DNA of 15,831 nucleotides from Acanthamoeba sp. SK_2022b (taxonomy: Eukaryota; Discosea; Longamoebia; Acanthamoebidae), in the NCBI GenBank assembly GCA_027943245.1, contig JANDJZ010000383.1, forward strand, positions 1-15,831, given 5' to 3'. The notes beneath the pieces are model-generated. The model had not been told where the DNA came from and searched no databases. It saw nothing but the letters and a program-made list of their open reading frames with translations. The translations under genes and the position numbers were made by a program. Below are positions 6,961 to 13,429 of the stretch, piece by piece (within the stretch, counting starts at the first letter, position 1; the number at the start of each line of letters is the position of its first letter).

Positions 6961-9409
6961 ATAAGTATGGAACGCGCAGAGGTGCTGAGAGACGACAGCG
7001 AGTACGACGAGCGATCGGACATCTACAGCTTCGGCATCGTCCTCTACGAGATCGCATCGCGCCTCACGCCCTTTGTCGACGAATACTGGTATCGGTTCCT
7101 ACGCAACAACTACTTCCAGAAGATGGACTGCATCCGCGCCATCATCAACGACGGTGTGCCTTCCTGCCTGCCTGCCTGCCTACATGTTTTTCCGTGTGTA
7201 CATGCCTCACGTTCTTCTTCTTCTTCTTCATCATCATCATCAATGTCTTTGGCAAGGCTGCCGACCCACGCCGCCGCTCCCTCATCTGTGCCCCAAGGAG
7301 TTCTCCGCCCTCATGAAGTACATCGCCTCACCACCCATCATCACGTCGCGACCAACAACGATGTCCTGCGTGTCGACACAAAACTGTTTAGGGAGTGCTG
7401 GCAAGACGATCCGGCGTTGCGACCGTCGTTTGCGGAGATCGTGGAGCGAATCACGCGGTACCTGGGCCAAAACGACGACGATCTCAACTTCAGCCTCAGC
7501 ACGACGCCGTTCACCGCCTCGTCTTCGGTGTCCTCTGTCAGCGCGCTGCCCTCCGGCAGCTCCACCCTCGCACTCCCCGTCGTCGACACCGGTGGCTCTG
7601 CTGGCGCCACGTCGTCGCCACGCATTGCTTCTGCCACGTCAGCAACACCCAAGAATAAGCAGCGACGGGAGAAGGAGAAGGAGAAGGACCACAAGGAGAA
7701 AGAGAAGGAGGCGGTGAAGGAGGGGAGGGAGGGCGACGACAACGTTGGGAACGAGGTCCCGAAGATGTTCGTATGGAAGGACAACATACGACGCTCGCCC
7801 AGTCCCTCCATACAGTGCTTCCTCAAGGTCGACAATCAGGTGCGCACGTGACTCACGCGCTTTCACGCTTCTCCTCCGCAGTTTGAACTGACGTGATTCT
7901 GTTCTGCGTCGTATTGCGTTTGCGTTTGCGTTTGCGTTTGCGTTTGCGTTTGCGTTTGCGTTTGCGTTTGCGTTTGCGTTTGCGTTTGCGTTGACCAGGT
8001 GTGGGCGGGTGATGGGCACGGCAAAGCGATCCTGTACAGTCACATAGTACGTCGATGCCATCAGCAGGGGAGGGCTGGGAGGGGGCGGCCCGGTGTGTGA
8101 TTGACCCAACAACCAATAACAACAAACCAACCCTCGTGCGTGGCGGCGATGCAGTCGGGAATGCAGCAGGACGAATTCCAGGCGGCACGCAAGAGAGCGC
8201 AGATCAACGGCCTCATCGCTGTGGACGACACCGTGTGGGCCGCCACGGACACCCTCATCCGCATCTACCAGCTCAAGAAGAAGGTATCGGCACACGCAAC
8301 CCGCCTGGTCACCGCACTTCAAGCACTGAAGACACACGCGCGCTCTGTGTGTGTCCGCAGAAAAACCAGCAAGAGTGGAAAAAGGTGAAGACGCTCAAGA
8401 AGCACAAGAAGCTCATTTCCGGGATGCTCGCCGTGCCCGATCCCTCGGGCGGGGTGCAGGTGTGGACGTGCGACATCGCAGGCACTATCCTCACATGGAA
8501 CGTCAAGGTATACGCGCGCGTGCGCATGGCACACGGTCATGTTGAGGACGTGCGTCTGACGCGCATGCATGCGCGCACGCGCGACGTGCAGAAGCGTAAG
8601 GATGAGCGAGAGTTGATCGTGAAGGAAAACGAGTCGATCTACTCCATGTGCGTGGTGGACAACTGCAGTGTGTGGATCGGTGGCTTGACCGACCTATTCC
8701 GCGTTAACCTCCAGGTACACACATGCACACCCACAGATCCCCTTTTAATCCCCTTTTTTAATATAAAAAAAACACAATTTTATTAAAATTTAATTTATTT
8801 ACTTCAATGGCACAGACGTGGGAGATGATGCACTGGCGTGCTCACGATCAGGCCATCACCGGCATCGTGTGGGAGCCCACTCAGAAGCTGGTGTGGACCA
8901 CCTCTCACGACCGTAAGGTCAAGGTGCGTCGTGCACATACGCGTAGCCTTTTTTCAAGTCAAGCCGCCTAGATCTTACGCACGCGCGCATGGTGCACCTA
9001 GGTGTGGCAACAGGCGAGCGGCATGGCATCTCCGGGACTAGTCGTGCGCGAGATCGAAGTCGGTCGAAGCTATGGCCTCACCCTCGCGGCGCCCCTCGTG
9101 TCGTCTCGGCCTTTCGTGTGTGTGGGCCATCGCGGTGGCAACATTTCTGTGTGGGACGCCAAGGTGCTAGACCGTGGGAGTGGCTTGTTGTGTTGTGATT
9201 GTGAGGCGGTGAACGGGTGGATGACCGAGTGTTGCGTGCAGACTCACCGCAAGCTGTTTGAGTGGAAGGCCCACGACACTGACGTGCAGGCGATCCAGTA
9301 TGTGACAGACCACAATGACAACAACGCGGGCTACCTCTGGACAGGGGCGCTCGACGGCACCCTTTCGGTGTGGGCGCAGAACATGCGACTCCGACCCGAC
9401 TCTTCTTAA
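84..9409 (+). CDS. ROCO family GTPase-kinase (LRRK2-like), 5' partial, 42 exons
   Basis: Multidomain signalling protein combining a Roc GTPase and a Ser/Thr kinase. Order seen: ankyrin, LRR, Roc, COR, TKL kinase, WD40. Exons: 84-92, 162-242, 322-420, 510-518, 760-762 (tentative), 828-908, 997-1095, 1212-1220, 1417-1488, 1571-1588, 1661-1741, 1840-1848, 1942-2049, 2124-2288, 2363-2452, 2567-2686, 2769-2887, 2985-3123, 3209-3321, 3447-3674, 3751-3907, 4034-4174, 4260-4400, 4499-4643, 4717-4865, 5034-5232, 5331-5563, 5649-5809, 5919-6205, 6341-6442, 6583-6650, 6756-6873, 6980-7153, 7257-7317, 7392-7839, 7999-8046, 8155-8283, 8361-8507, 8592-8714, 8816-8923, 9002-9163, 9242-9409. Phases agree throughout and give 1706 residues ending in TAA. 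The start codon is not in the window: position 84 already lies inside the ankyrin block. Least certain joins are the 760-762 exon and the acceptors at 3751 and 5034 (an alternative at 5013 adds seven in-frame codons). Family and architecture are secure; individual exon edges are inferred from splice motifs and domain continuity. Confidence 0.93.
1302..1313. repeat. Poly(G) run in a ROCO intron
   Basis: Twelve consecutive G within the intron 1221-1416. It is prone to slippage and could form a G-rich RNA structure. Confidence 0.9.
1766..1783. repeat. Poly(T) run in a ROCO intron
   Basis: Eighteen consecutive T in the intron 1742-1839, about 60 nt before the acceptor of a 9 nt microexon. Confidence 0.9.
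2124..2452 (+). other. Leucine-rich repeat block of the ROCO gene
   Basis: Two exons (2124-2288 and 2363-2452), residues about 227-311. They show about three LRR units: TELRLVKAGLTTVPEAV, VRSLDLSDNDINTLPTWL and LRLKGNPLQSIPVEVL. The block is very short compared with the long LRR domains of LRRK2 or Dictyostelium ROCO proteins. It runs directly into the helix that precedes the Roc P-loop. The first LRR exon opens with VKIWLREK, a probable capping helix linking ankyrin to LRR. Confidence 0.88.
2567..3603 (+). other. Roc GTPase domain of the ROCO gene
   Basis: Ras-like GTPase module, residues about 312-527. G1/P-loop GRECVGKTS is at about residues 333-341, with the Lys-Thr pair for phosphate and magnesium. 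G3 DFGGQ is at 396-400. G4 THID is at 454-457, the THxD form typical of Roc domains instead of NKxD. The core is spread over exons 2567-2686, 2769-2887, 2985-3123, 3209-3321 and the first part of 3447-3674. The DFGGQ exon ends at a GC donor, and the next intron holds a 60 bp GT tract that runs into the acceptor. Nucleotide-binding residues are intact, so GTP binding is expected from family knowledge. Confidence 0.92.
3385..3444. repeat. (GT)30 microsatellite reaching a 3' splice site
   Basis: Thirty perfect GT units inside intron 3322-3446. They run straight into the acceptor AG at 3445-3446, replacing a normal pyrimidine tract. Confidence 0.97.
3604..3866 (+). other. Ser/Gly-rich linker between Roc and COR
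   Basis: About 60 residues from the end of exon 3447-3674 and the start of exon 3751-3907, rich in Ser, Gly and Thr (STESTTNGSKSSG, then GSGSSLQGQQ and GGDRSSGSG). The Roc helix ending VIKLRP lies before it and the COR start NYLKWNDMVYL after it. It is probably disordered. The splice join AG/G restores frame (GVSG-R-GSGSS). Another acceptor inside this low-complexity stretch cannot be excluded. Confidence 0.7.
3980..4032. repeat. (TTTA)n microsatellite at a 3' splice site
   Basis: About 13 TTTA units in intron 3908-4033; the last unit forms the acceptor TAG. Confidence 0.95.
4885..4980. repeat. (ATCAC)n pentanucleotide microsatellite, about 19 copies
   Basis: Near-perfect ATCAC repeat inside intron 4866-5033. 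No frame of this repeat contains a stop codon, and the intron is a multiple of three. Confidence 0.96.
6034..6372 (+). other. SH3-like insert inside the kinase domain
   Basis: Residues about 1032-1099, split by the intron at 6206-6340. Features in SH3 order: AKVVCKHDF in place of the ALYDY strand, then KELV..TGDVVLIHRED (acidic and hydrophobic, ending in a GD-type turn), then SERGLFPVACLKK (matching GxxGLFPxxYV). The usual tryptophan pair is absent; the position reads PLCFI. Flanking kinase sequence is continuous on both sides (GDLRHLLEPY before; ITWSLRWKIALDIAKGMKYLH after). The SH3 assignment rests on motif spacing read by eye; any compact beta-barrel insert is the alternative. Confidence 0.5.
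6224..6300. repeat. (TGTGTGCG)n GT-rich repeat
   Basis: Octamer-like GTGTGTGC units in intron 6206-6340. Its complement-like partner is the CA tract in the next intron. A similar degenerate GTGCG tract lies at about 5243-5300 in intron 5233-5330. Confidence 0.93.
6494..6573. repeat. (CA)n microsatellite, about 80 bp
   Basis: CA units with one interruption (cacgca) inside intron 6443-6582, shortly before the acceptor of the HRD-motif exon. Confidence 0.96.
6901..6958. repeat. (CA)n microsatellite, about 58 bp
   Basis: Perfect CA units in intron 6874-6979, within the kinase APE codon region. Confidence 0.96.
7470..7744 (+). other. Low-complexity linker between kinase and WD40
   Basis: About 90 residues inside exon 7392-7839. 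The first half is Ser/Thr/Ala/Gly-rich (TASSSVSSVSALPSGSSTLA). The second half is strongly charged (KEKEKDHKEKEKEAVKEG), encoded by GAGAAG-type purine repeats. It is likely disordered, or a short single helix in the charged half. Confidence 0.75.
7745..9406 (+). other. C-terminal WD40 beta-propeller of the ROCO gene
   Basis: Residues about 1390-1706, exons from the end of 7392-7839 to 9242-9409. Repeated strand patterns: VWAGDGHGKAILYS, INGLIAVDDTVWAATDTLIRIY, KLISGMLAV..VWTCDIAGTILTWNV, IYSMCVVDNCSVWIGGLTDLFRV, AHDQAITGIVWEP..VWTTSHDRKVKVW, PFVCVGHRGGNISVWDA and HDTDVQAIQYV..LWTGALDGTLSVWA. That is about seven blades, as in LRRK2. It ends MRLRPDSS and TAA at 9407-9409. The last exon also exists as a broken copy at 12039-12199. 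Confidence 0.88.
7915..7992. repeat. (TGCGTT)13 hexanucleotide repeat
   Basis: Thirteen perfect hexamers in intron 7840-7998, followed by the acceptor GACCAG. The complementary strand reads as Asn-Ala repeats, a translation artefact. Confidence 0.96.
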
Positions 9410-9658
9410 TCCTCCTAGATCCTATTGTTGGAGACGTGTAGAGTGACGAGAAAGAAGAGAGTAATGTATTTGACGGGAATGCCCGTACATAAAGTACGTG
9501 AGGAGTTTCGGGTAAAAGGGAGAAAGAAATAGGACCGGAGTCCAACACCTATTGTTCCCTATTATTATTACCTCGCATCGCCCCTAATTCTCACGGCCCA
9601 ATAGCGAGTCGACTTGGTTGGAAATATTTCCTACACGCCTTCCGTTGTGGCCATCTTA
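9410..9658. other. Convergent intergenic region after the ROCO gene
   Basis: The ROCO stop (+) and the first glycosyltransferase stop (-) face each other across 249 bp, which must hold both 3' UTRs. No clear AATAAA signal is visible for either gene. The segment 9598-9618 is inverted relative to the duplicate at 12303-12323. Confidence 0.7.
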
Positions 9659-10684
9659 TCAGTCGCTACAAAGGGCTGGTACACCAGCACCGGCCGCGAC
9701 CCTGTCAGCCAGCAGACGGTCCTCGAACGTCGCCCGGTTGTTGAAGTGCTCAAAGTATTCCCACGTGCGCACTGAGTCGGACACCGTGCTGGTGGCGTCG
9801 CCGCGGGTCATCTTGACCTTGCCAAAGAACTCCTTCGACTGCAGCGGGTAGTGGTTCAGCCGGATGAGGTCCTGCAGGTCCTTGACCGCGTTGGTGCTCA
9901 TCCTGTCCGACCAATGCAGGAAGACATGGGGCTTGTTGATGCGACCTTCGCCAGTGCGCGCGATCCACTTGGTGTTGACGTCCTCCGTGGGCCATCGGTG
10001 GACGTTGGCTTGGCGAACCGACCGGGGCTGCTGGACGGCGCCCGACGTGCCGTAGACCAACCACCGGGCCACGACCGCGTCGGCGTGGGCAAAGGGCAGC
10101 GACTCGTTGGCCAGCACGGACTTGAGCGTGGCGTTGGCCTGCGTGGCGAACCAGAACTCGTCGAGGTCAGCGTCGACGGCCCACTCGTAGCCCGCCGCCT
10201 CGGCTGAGGAGAACAAGCGCCGGAGCAGCTGTGGCTGGATGTGCTGCTTGGGTTCGAACGAGTAGGTGACGAGGCCGCAGTCGATGTACGGCTGGAGGAC
10301 GGCCAGGGGGTTGTCCGTGCTGTTGTTGTCCACGAGGAAGAAGTGGTCGACTCCCTTTCAGATGTTGATGAAATATTAATAAGTTGAAGAAGAAGTATCA
10401 AGAAATACCCCGACCGGTACAAAGATGGACTCCACAACACAAAAAGGTCGTACCTGCCAGAGGTAGTGGTCGAGCCACTCCTTCATCGTTGTGCTCTCCT
10501 GCTTGAAGATGGAGATCACCGCCAGGAAATGGTCGTTGGTCTTGGGGCACAGGGTACAGTTGGAAGCCTCTGCTTTACCAACGAGATCGGCGACGGAGAC
10601 ATCTTGAACCCACAGGGAGAACAAGGCAAGCCCAGTCGCTCCGGCGCAGAGAACAAGACAGACGGCACGCAGCTTGGTGAGCAT
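9659..10684 (-). CDS. Type II membrane glycosyltransferase, GT92/DUF23-like (left copy)
   Basis: Two exons, 10684-10454 and 10354-9659, with a 99 nt GT-AG intron in phase 0; 308 residues. ATG at 10684 is the first in frame. An N-terminal signal-anchor (about residues 9-27, VCLVLCAGATGLALFSLWV) predicts a Golgi type II protein. Family signatures are ISIFKQES..MKEWLDHYL, then DHFFLVDNNSTDN, the metal-binding DLDEFWF at 140-146, and LNHYPLQSKEFF near the end. These match the glycosyltransferase 2-like/GT92 group, which transfers a sugar from a nucleotide donor. Donor and acceptor cannot be told. It is a duplicate of the gene at 12365-13364; gap differences are whole codons, so it looks functional. 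Confidence 0.8.
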
Positions 10685-10750
10685 GGCCAACGTTGCGGCT
10701 GTGCTGCGGGTTCTCCGCCCATTTTATGCTAGGGGAGATCCCCACAACCT

Positions 10751-10764
10751 GGTACACCAATCGG
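10751..10764 (-). promoter_or_regulatory. Conserved CCAAT-containing promoter element (left copy)
   Basis: The 14-mer ggtacaccaatcgg (+ strand) lies 67 bp upstream of the glycosyltransferase ATG. The identical 14-mer occurs 66 bp upstream in the right copy, while surrounding sequence has diverged. A CCAAT-type transcription factor site is the likely reading. Confidence 0.4.
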
Positions 10765-10782
10765 CTAAGCACGCCTAATTTT

Positions 10783-10845
10783 ATTGCCGCGGCAATGCGG
10801 CGGATCACAATCCGCCAATTGCCCAACGCCAGCAAGCAATTGCTT
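10783..10845. repeat. Cluster of palindromes at the pseudogene deletion site
   Basis: Three perfect inverted repeats within 63 bp: attgccgcggcaat (10783-10796), a seven-bp stem ggcggat/atccgcc with a 4 nt loop (10799-10816), and aagcaattgctt (10834-10845). They sit where the left copy has lost propeller-gene sequence. Confidence 0.8.
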
Positions 10846-11018
10846 TGGCGATTGACAAGCCGAAAGCGAGGCGTCGACGTCAAGGCCTGGATGATCAATG
10901 TGTTCTGTTGGGGCAGGCCGGCGCGGTTGGCCACCAGGTAGTTGCAGACGTAGACCAAGTTGGCCAGGTGAACGGCAAGGGCTAGAAAGAGGAGACACTT
11001 GATTGTGGGCCAAAGCAT
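10797..11018 (-). pseudogene. TIGR03118-family beta-propeller pseudogene (left copy, internal deletion)
   Basis: Corresponds to the intact gene at 13562-14754. It keeps the start and signal peptide (MLWPTIKCLLFLALAVHLAN, then VANRAGLPQQNT). It then loses about 22 bp at around 10877 and jumps near 10850 to a later part of the gene (LALGNWRIVI against LASGNRDIVI). About 820 bp of the middle is missing, as is the 3' end. Downstream reading is out of frame. The upstream flank to about 11147 still aligns with the right copy but has lost most CpGs. Confidence 0.8.
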
Positions 11019-11147
11019 AGTCCTGATTGATGTTGAGGTGTTTGCTGTGCCCACACATGGAGGTATGTGTAGTTGCCCCACAATGCATTCCTGCCCACAC
11101 CGTGTTGGCTTGTCACTCTTACCAGGCCAGCTGGGGGCACTCTGTTG

Positions 11148-11543
11148 ACACTCACAGGCAAACACAACAGATGGATAGCAGCCAAGCTGCAGTGGAGTCC
11201 AGGGTCATTTTATGGACAAGATCACACTGCCAGGAAAGAGGCCAAGGGCAAGACAAAGAAGACAAGCCAGCATTTTCAGGACAAGGACAGGGGGAAGCTG
11301 GGCAAGCTACAATGGCAGGGGTGGGACACCAGACTACAGCACAGACTTGGCCACATACACAACATGCAGTGTAATGATGAAACTGAGTGTTCAGGAAAAT
11401 GAGACAGTGACTCTTTATCTGTAGACAGCACCTGTCTGGGAAGGTGTCCTAAATGTCTACAGCTGCCAACATACACTGCCACCCCTGTTCTGATTTGACT
11501 GTTGAAAACTGCAGACATTTTAAATGGAGTGTTTGGAAAAAAG
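11148..11543. other. Unassigned CpG-free segment next to the retrotransposon
   Basis: About 400 bp unlike the surrounding genes: no CpG and lower GC. It has only short open frames (for example + strand 11073-11402) with no recognisable domain. A segment 11142-11472 begins TGTTGACA and ends TGCCAACA, resembling LTR ends, but no matching target duplication is visible. Probably mobile-element derived; identity unknown. Confidence 0.4.
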
Positions 11544-11749
11544 TGTTGGCAATAGAGTGGTGGATCCCAGCAAGAAGGCAGCTAGAGTGTGACAAGGGTG
11601 GAGTGTGTTTATTGCAGAATGAGAATTGAAACAAACAGTAGACTTCTTTATGGGCAGTCAGTTAAATGTAACTCTCATCCTAGGAGAACAAAGTTGCCTT
11701 GGAAGTGGTTGTGGTGTTGAGCCTGGCCCTTGTCAAGGCCTCTCCAACA
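11544..11749 (-). mobile_element. Ty1/copia-type LTR (206 bp, 3' LTR)
   Basis: On the minus strand it starts TGTTGGAGAG and ends TTGCCAACA, giving TG..CA ends with a six-base inverted repeat (TGTTGG/CCAACA). It contains AATAAA (11613-11608) as a polyadenylation signal. It is immediately preceded by a purine-rich tract (GCTGGGAGGT, 11759-11750), as expected for second-strand priming. The upstream neighbour is a copia RNase H remnant in the same orientation. No second LTR is present in the window. Confidence 0.75.
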
Positions 11750-12038
11750 ACCTCCCAGCTGAAGGCTTGCTATCATTGACCTGATGGAACACTTCACTGC
11801 TGAGTGCCTTGGTGAGTAGGTCATCAATCTCCTTGGTGGGGCAAAAGAGTAGTTGGATGTGGCCCTGGTTGATGTTGTCTGCAATGTGTGGATGGTGGAT
11901 CAAAAGGTGCTTGAGGTTTGGATGGAAGGATTGCTTCCATTCTCATTCAGCCATGGCAAGTGCACTCTGGCTGTCACAATAGATTGTGACAGGCAGAGTG
12001 GTGGGCACCTGCATTCCCACAGAAAAGCCCCAAATTAT
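11731..12038 (-). pseudogene. Ty1/copia retrotransposon RNase H remnant
   Basis: Minus-strand reading contains VTIYCDSQSALAMAE, then KHLLIHHPHIADNINQG, then IQLLFCPTKEIDDLLTKAL, the ordered signatures of the copia Pol C-terminus (IYCDNQSA, the KHIDI region and the ILTKAL tail). An in-frame TGA at 11945-11943 interrupts it, and the 5' part is cut off at about 12038, where a fragment of the ROCO last exon begins. The stop after ERP lies just inside the LTR. It is a dead fragment. Confidence 0.8.
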
Positions 12039-12199
12039 TGGAAGGCCACAACACTGACTTGCAGGCGATCCAGTTTGTGACAGACCACAATGACAACAAC
12101 GTGGGCTACCTCGGGACAGGGGCGCTCGACGGCACCCTTTGGGTGTGGGCGCAGAACATGCGACCCGACCACCCCTTCTTCCTCATCAGCTTCATCCGG
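12039..12199 (+). pseudogene. Fragment of the ROCO WD40 last exon
   Basis: Aligns with 9263-9409, starting at tggaaggcc. A missing base near 12048 shifts the frame relative to the parent. The rest reads QAIQFVTDHNDNNVGYLGTG, then LDGTLWVWAQNMR, with W-to-G and S-to-W changes in propeller positions, and ends at a different stop (TAG 12212-12214). It lacks all upstream exons and is joined to the retrotransposon, so it cannot be a gene. Confidence 0.88.
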
Positions 12200-12302
12200 G
12201 TTATCCGTGAATAGACCCCTCCTGTAGTAATTGTTCCTGTTCCGCTTTTTCATCTGCGTACGTTTATTATCTCAAGCTCCAATTCTCCCGTCGCTCCCTT
12301 CG

Positions 12303-12323
12303 ACCAAGTCGACTCGCTATTGG
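12303..12323. other. 21 bp micro-inversion relative to 9598-9618
   Basis: The 21 bases at 12303-12323 (accaagtcgactc..) are the exact reverse complement of 9598-9618, while sequence on both sides stays colinear between the two duplicates. The segment is centred on gtcgac, and the left copy is edged by CCAA and TTGG. Confidence 0.85.
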
Positions 12324-12364
12324 AATTATTTCTGTACACGCCTTTCCGTTGTGGCCATCTCTGA

Positions 12365-13364
12365 TCAGTCGCTACAAAGGGCGGGTGCCACACCAGCGGC
12401 CTCTACCCTATCGGCCAGCAGACGGTCCTCGACCGTCGCCCGGTTGTTGTACCGCTCAAAGTATTCCCACGTGCGCACTGAGTCGGACACCGTTCTTACG
12501 GCGTCGCCGCGGGTCATCTTGACCTTGTCAAAGAACTCCACCGACTGCAGCGGGTAGTGGTTCAGCCGGATGAGGTCCTGCAGGTCCTTGACCGCGTTGG
12601 TGCTCATCCTGTCCGACCAGTGTATGTCGATCTGGTGCTTGTTGATGCGACCTCCGCCAGTGCGCGCGATCCACTTGGTGAGGTCCTGCGTGGCCCATCG
12701 GTGGACGTTGGCTTGGCGCACCGACCGGGGCTGCTGGACGGCGGACGTGCCGTAGACCCACCACCCGGCCACGACCGCGTCGGCGCGGGCAAAGGGCAGC
12801 GACTCGTTGGCCAGCACGGACTTGAGCGTGGCGTTGGCCTGCGTGGCGAACCAGAACTCGTCGAGGTCAGCGTTGACGGCCCACTCGTAGCCCGCCGCCT
12901 CGGCCGAGGCGAACAAGCGCCGGAGCTCCTGTTCCTGGATGTGCCGCTTGGGTTCGAACGAGTAGGTGACGAGGCCGCAGTCGATGTACGGCTGGAGGAC
13001 GGCCAGGGGGTTGTCCGTGCTGTCGTTGTCCACGAGGAAGAAGTGGTCGACTCCCTTTCAGATGTTCATAAAACATTAATAAGTCGAAGAAGGAGTAGAT
13101 TCCGCGACTCCACAAAAAGACAGGTCGCACCTGCCAGAGGTAGTGGTCGAGCCACTCCTTCATCGTTATGCTCTCCTGCTTGAAGACGGAGATCACCGCC
13201 AGGAAATGGTCGTTGGTCTTGGGGCACAGGGTACAGTTGGAAGCCTCTGCTTCACCAACAAGATTGGCGACGGGGACATCTTGAACCCACAGTGAGAACA
13301 AGGCAAGCCCAGTCGCTCCGGCGCAGAGAACAAGACAGACGGCACGCAGCTTGGTGAGTAGCAT
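12365..13364 (-). CDS. Type II membrane glycosyltransferase, GT92/DUF23-like (right copy)
   Basis: Two exons, 13364-13131 and 13054-12365, with a 76 nt intron in phase 0; 307 residues. ATG at 13364 gives MLLTKLRAVCLVLCAG, one codon longer than the left copy at the N-terminus. It has the same signal-anchor, the WLDHYLWQ/GVDHFFLVD splice join, DLDEFWF and LNHYPLQSVEFF. Differences from the left copy include N to D in the DNNSTD motif (here DNDSTD), WWVYGTS for WLVYGTS, and HQIDIHWSD for HVFLHWSD. It lies 197 bp downstream of the propeller gene on the same strand. Expected in the Golgi; substrate unknown. Confidence 0.8.
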
Positions 13365-13429
13365 GGCCTACGTTCGCTTTGCGAGAATGAGCGGAGACCC
13401 CCACACCCCAGTTACCCCAGTCGGACCAT

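Larger units (their letters stand above)
5649..7469 (+). other. TKL-type protein kinase domain of the ROCO gene
   Basis: Residues about 940-1290. Glycine loop GRGGFGAVFKG (from 947), VAIK lysine (967), alpha-C Glu in FKQEVYLM (988), hinge VMEFVPSGDL, catalytic loop HRDLRSPN (Asp 1138, codons 6621-6629), DFG (1161-1163, from 6801), activation segment ending LGTWQWLAPE, and LRPSF near the end. HRDLRSPNIF and WQWLAPE are typical of ROCO and TKL kinases. All catalytic residues are present, so an active Ser/Thr kinase is expected. The magnesium motif is DFG, as in Dictyostelium Roco4, not the DYG of human LRRK2. An insert of about 70 residues lies between the hinge and helix E. Confidence 0.93.

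Noticed and set aside
6027..7022. Long minus-strand open frame of 331 codons with Cys-Val repeats
   Set aside because: It is the antisense of kinase exons and of CA/GT microsatellites; the Cys-Val runs come from the repeats and the plus strand carries clear kinase motifs.
7915..7992. Regular repeat considered as a CRISPR-like array
   Set aside because: Six-base tandem units with no spacers; a simple microsatellite.
7639..8337. Minus-strand open frame with an Asn-Ala repeat
   Set aside because: The repeat is the complement of the intronic TGCGTT tract; the plus strand encodes the kinase-WD40 linker and first WD40 exons.
9851..10207. Plus-strand open frames across the glycosyltransferase genes (also 12557-13183)
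   Set aside because: Shadows of minus-strand coding sequence, which has the family motifs and codon-sized gaps between copies.
10251..10262. ggttcgaa motif suggesting a tRNA T-loop
   Set aside because: It lies in glycosyltransferase coding sequence (FEPK region), occurs in both copies, and has no cloverleaf around it.
12039..12214. Independent small WD40 gene
   Set aside because: A truncated, frameshifted piece of the ROCO last exon joined to a retrotransposon, without start or other blades.
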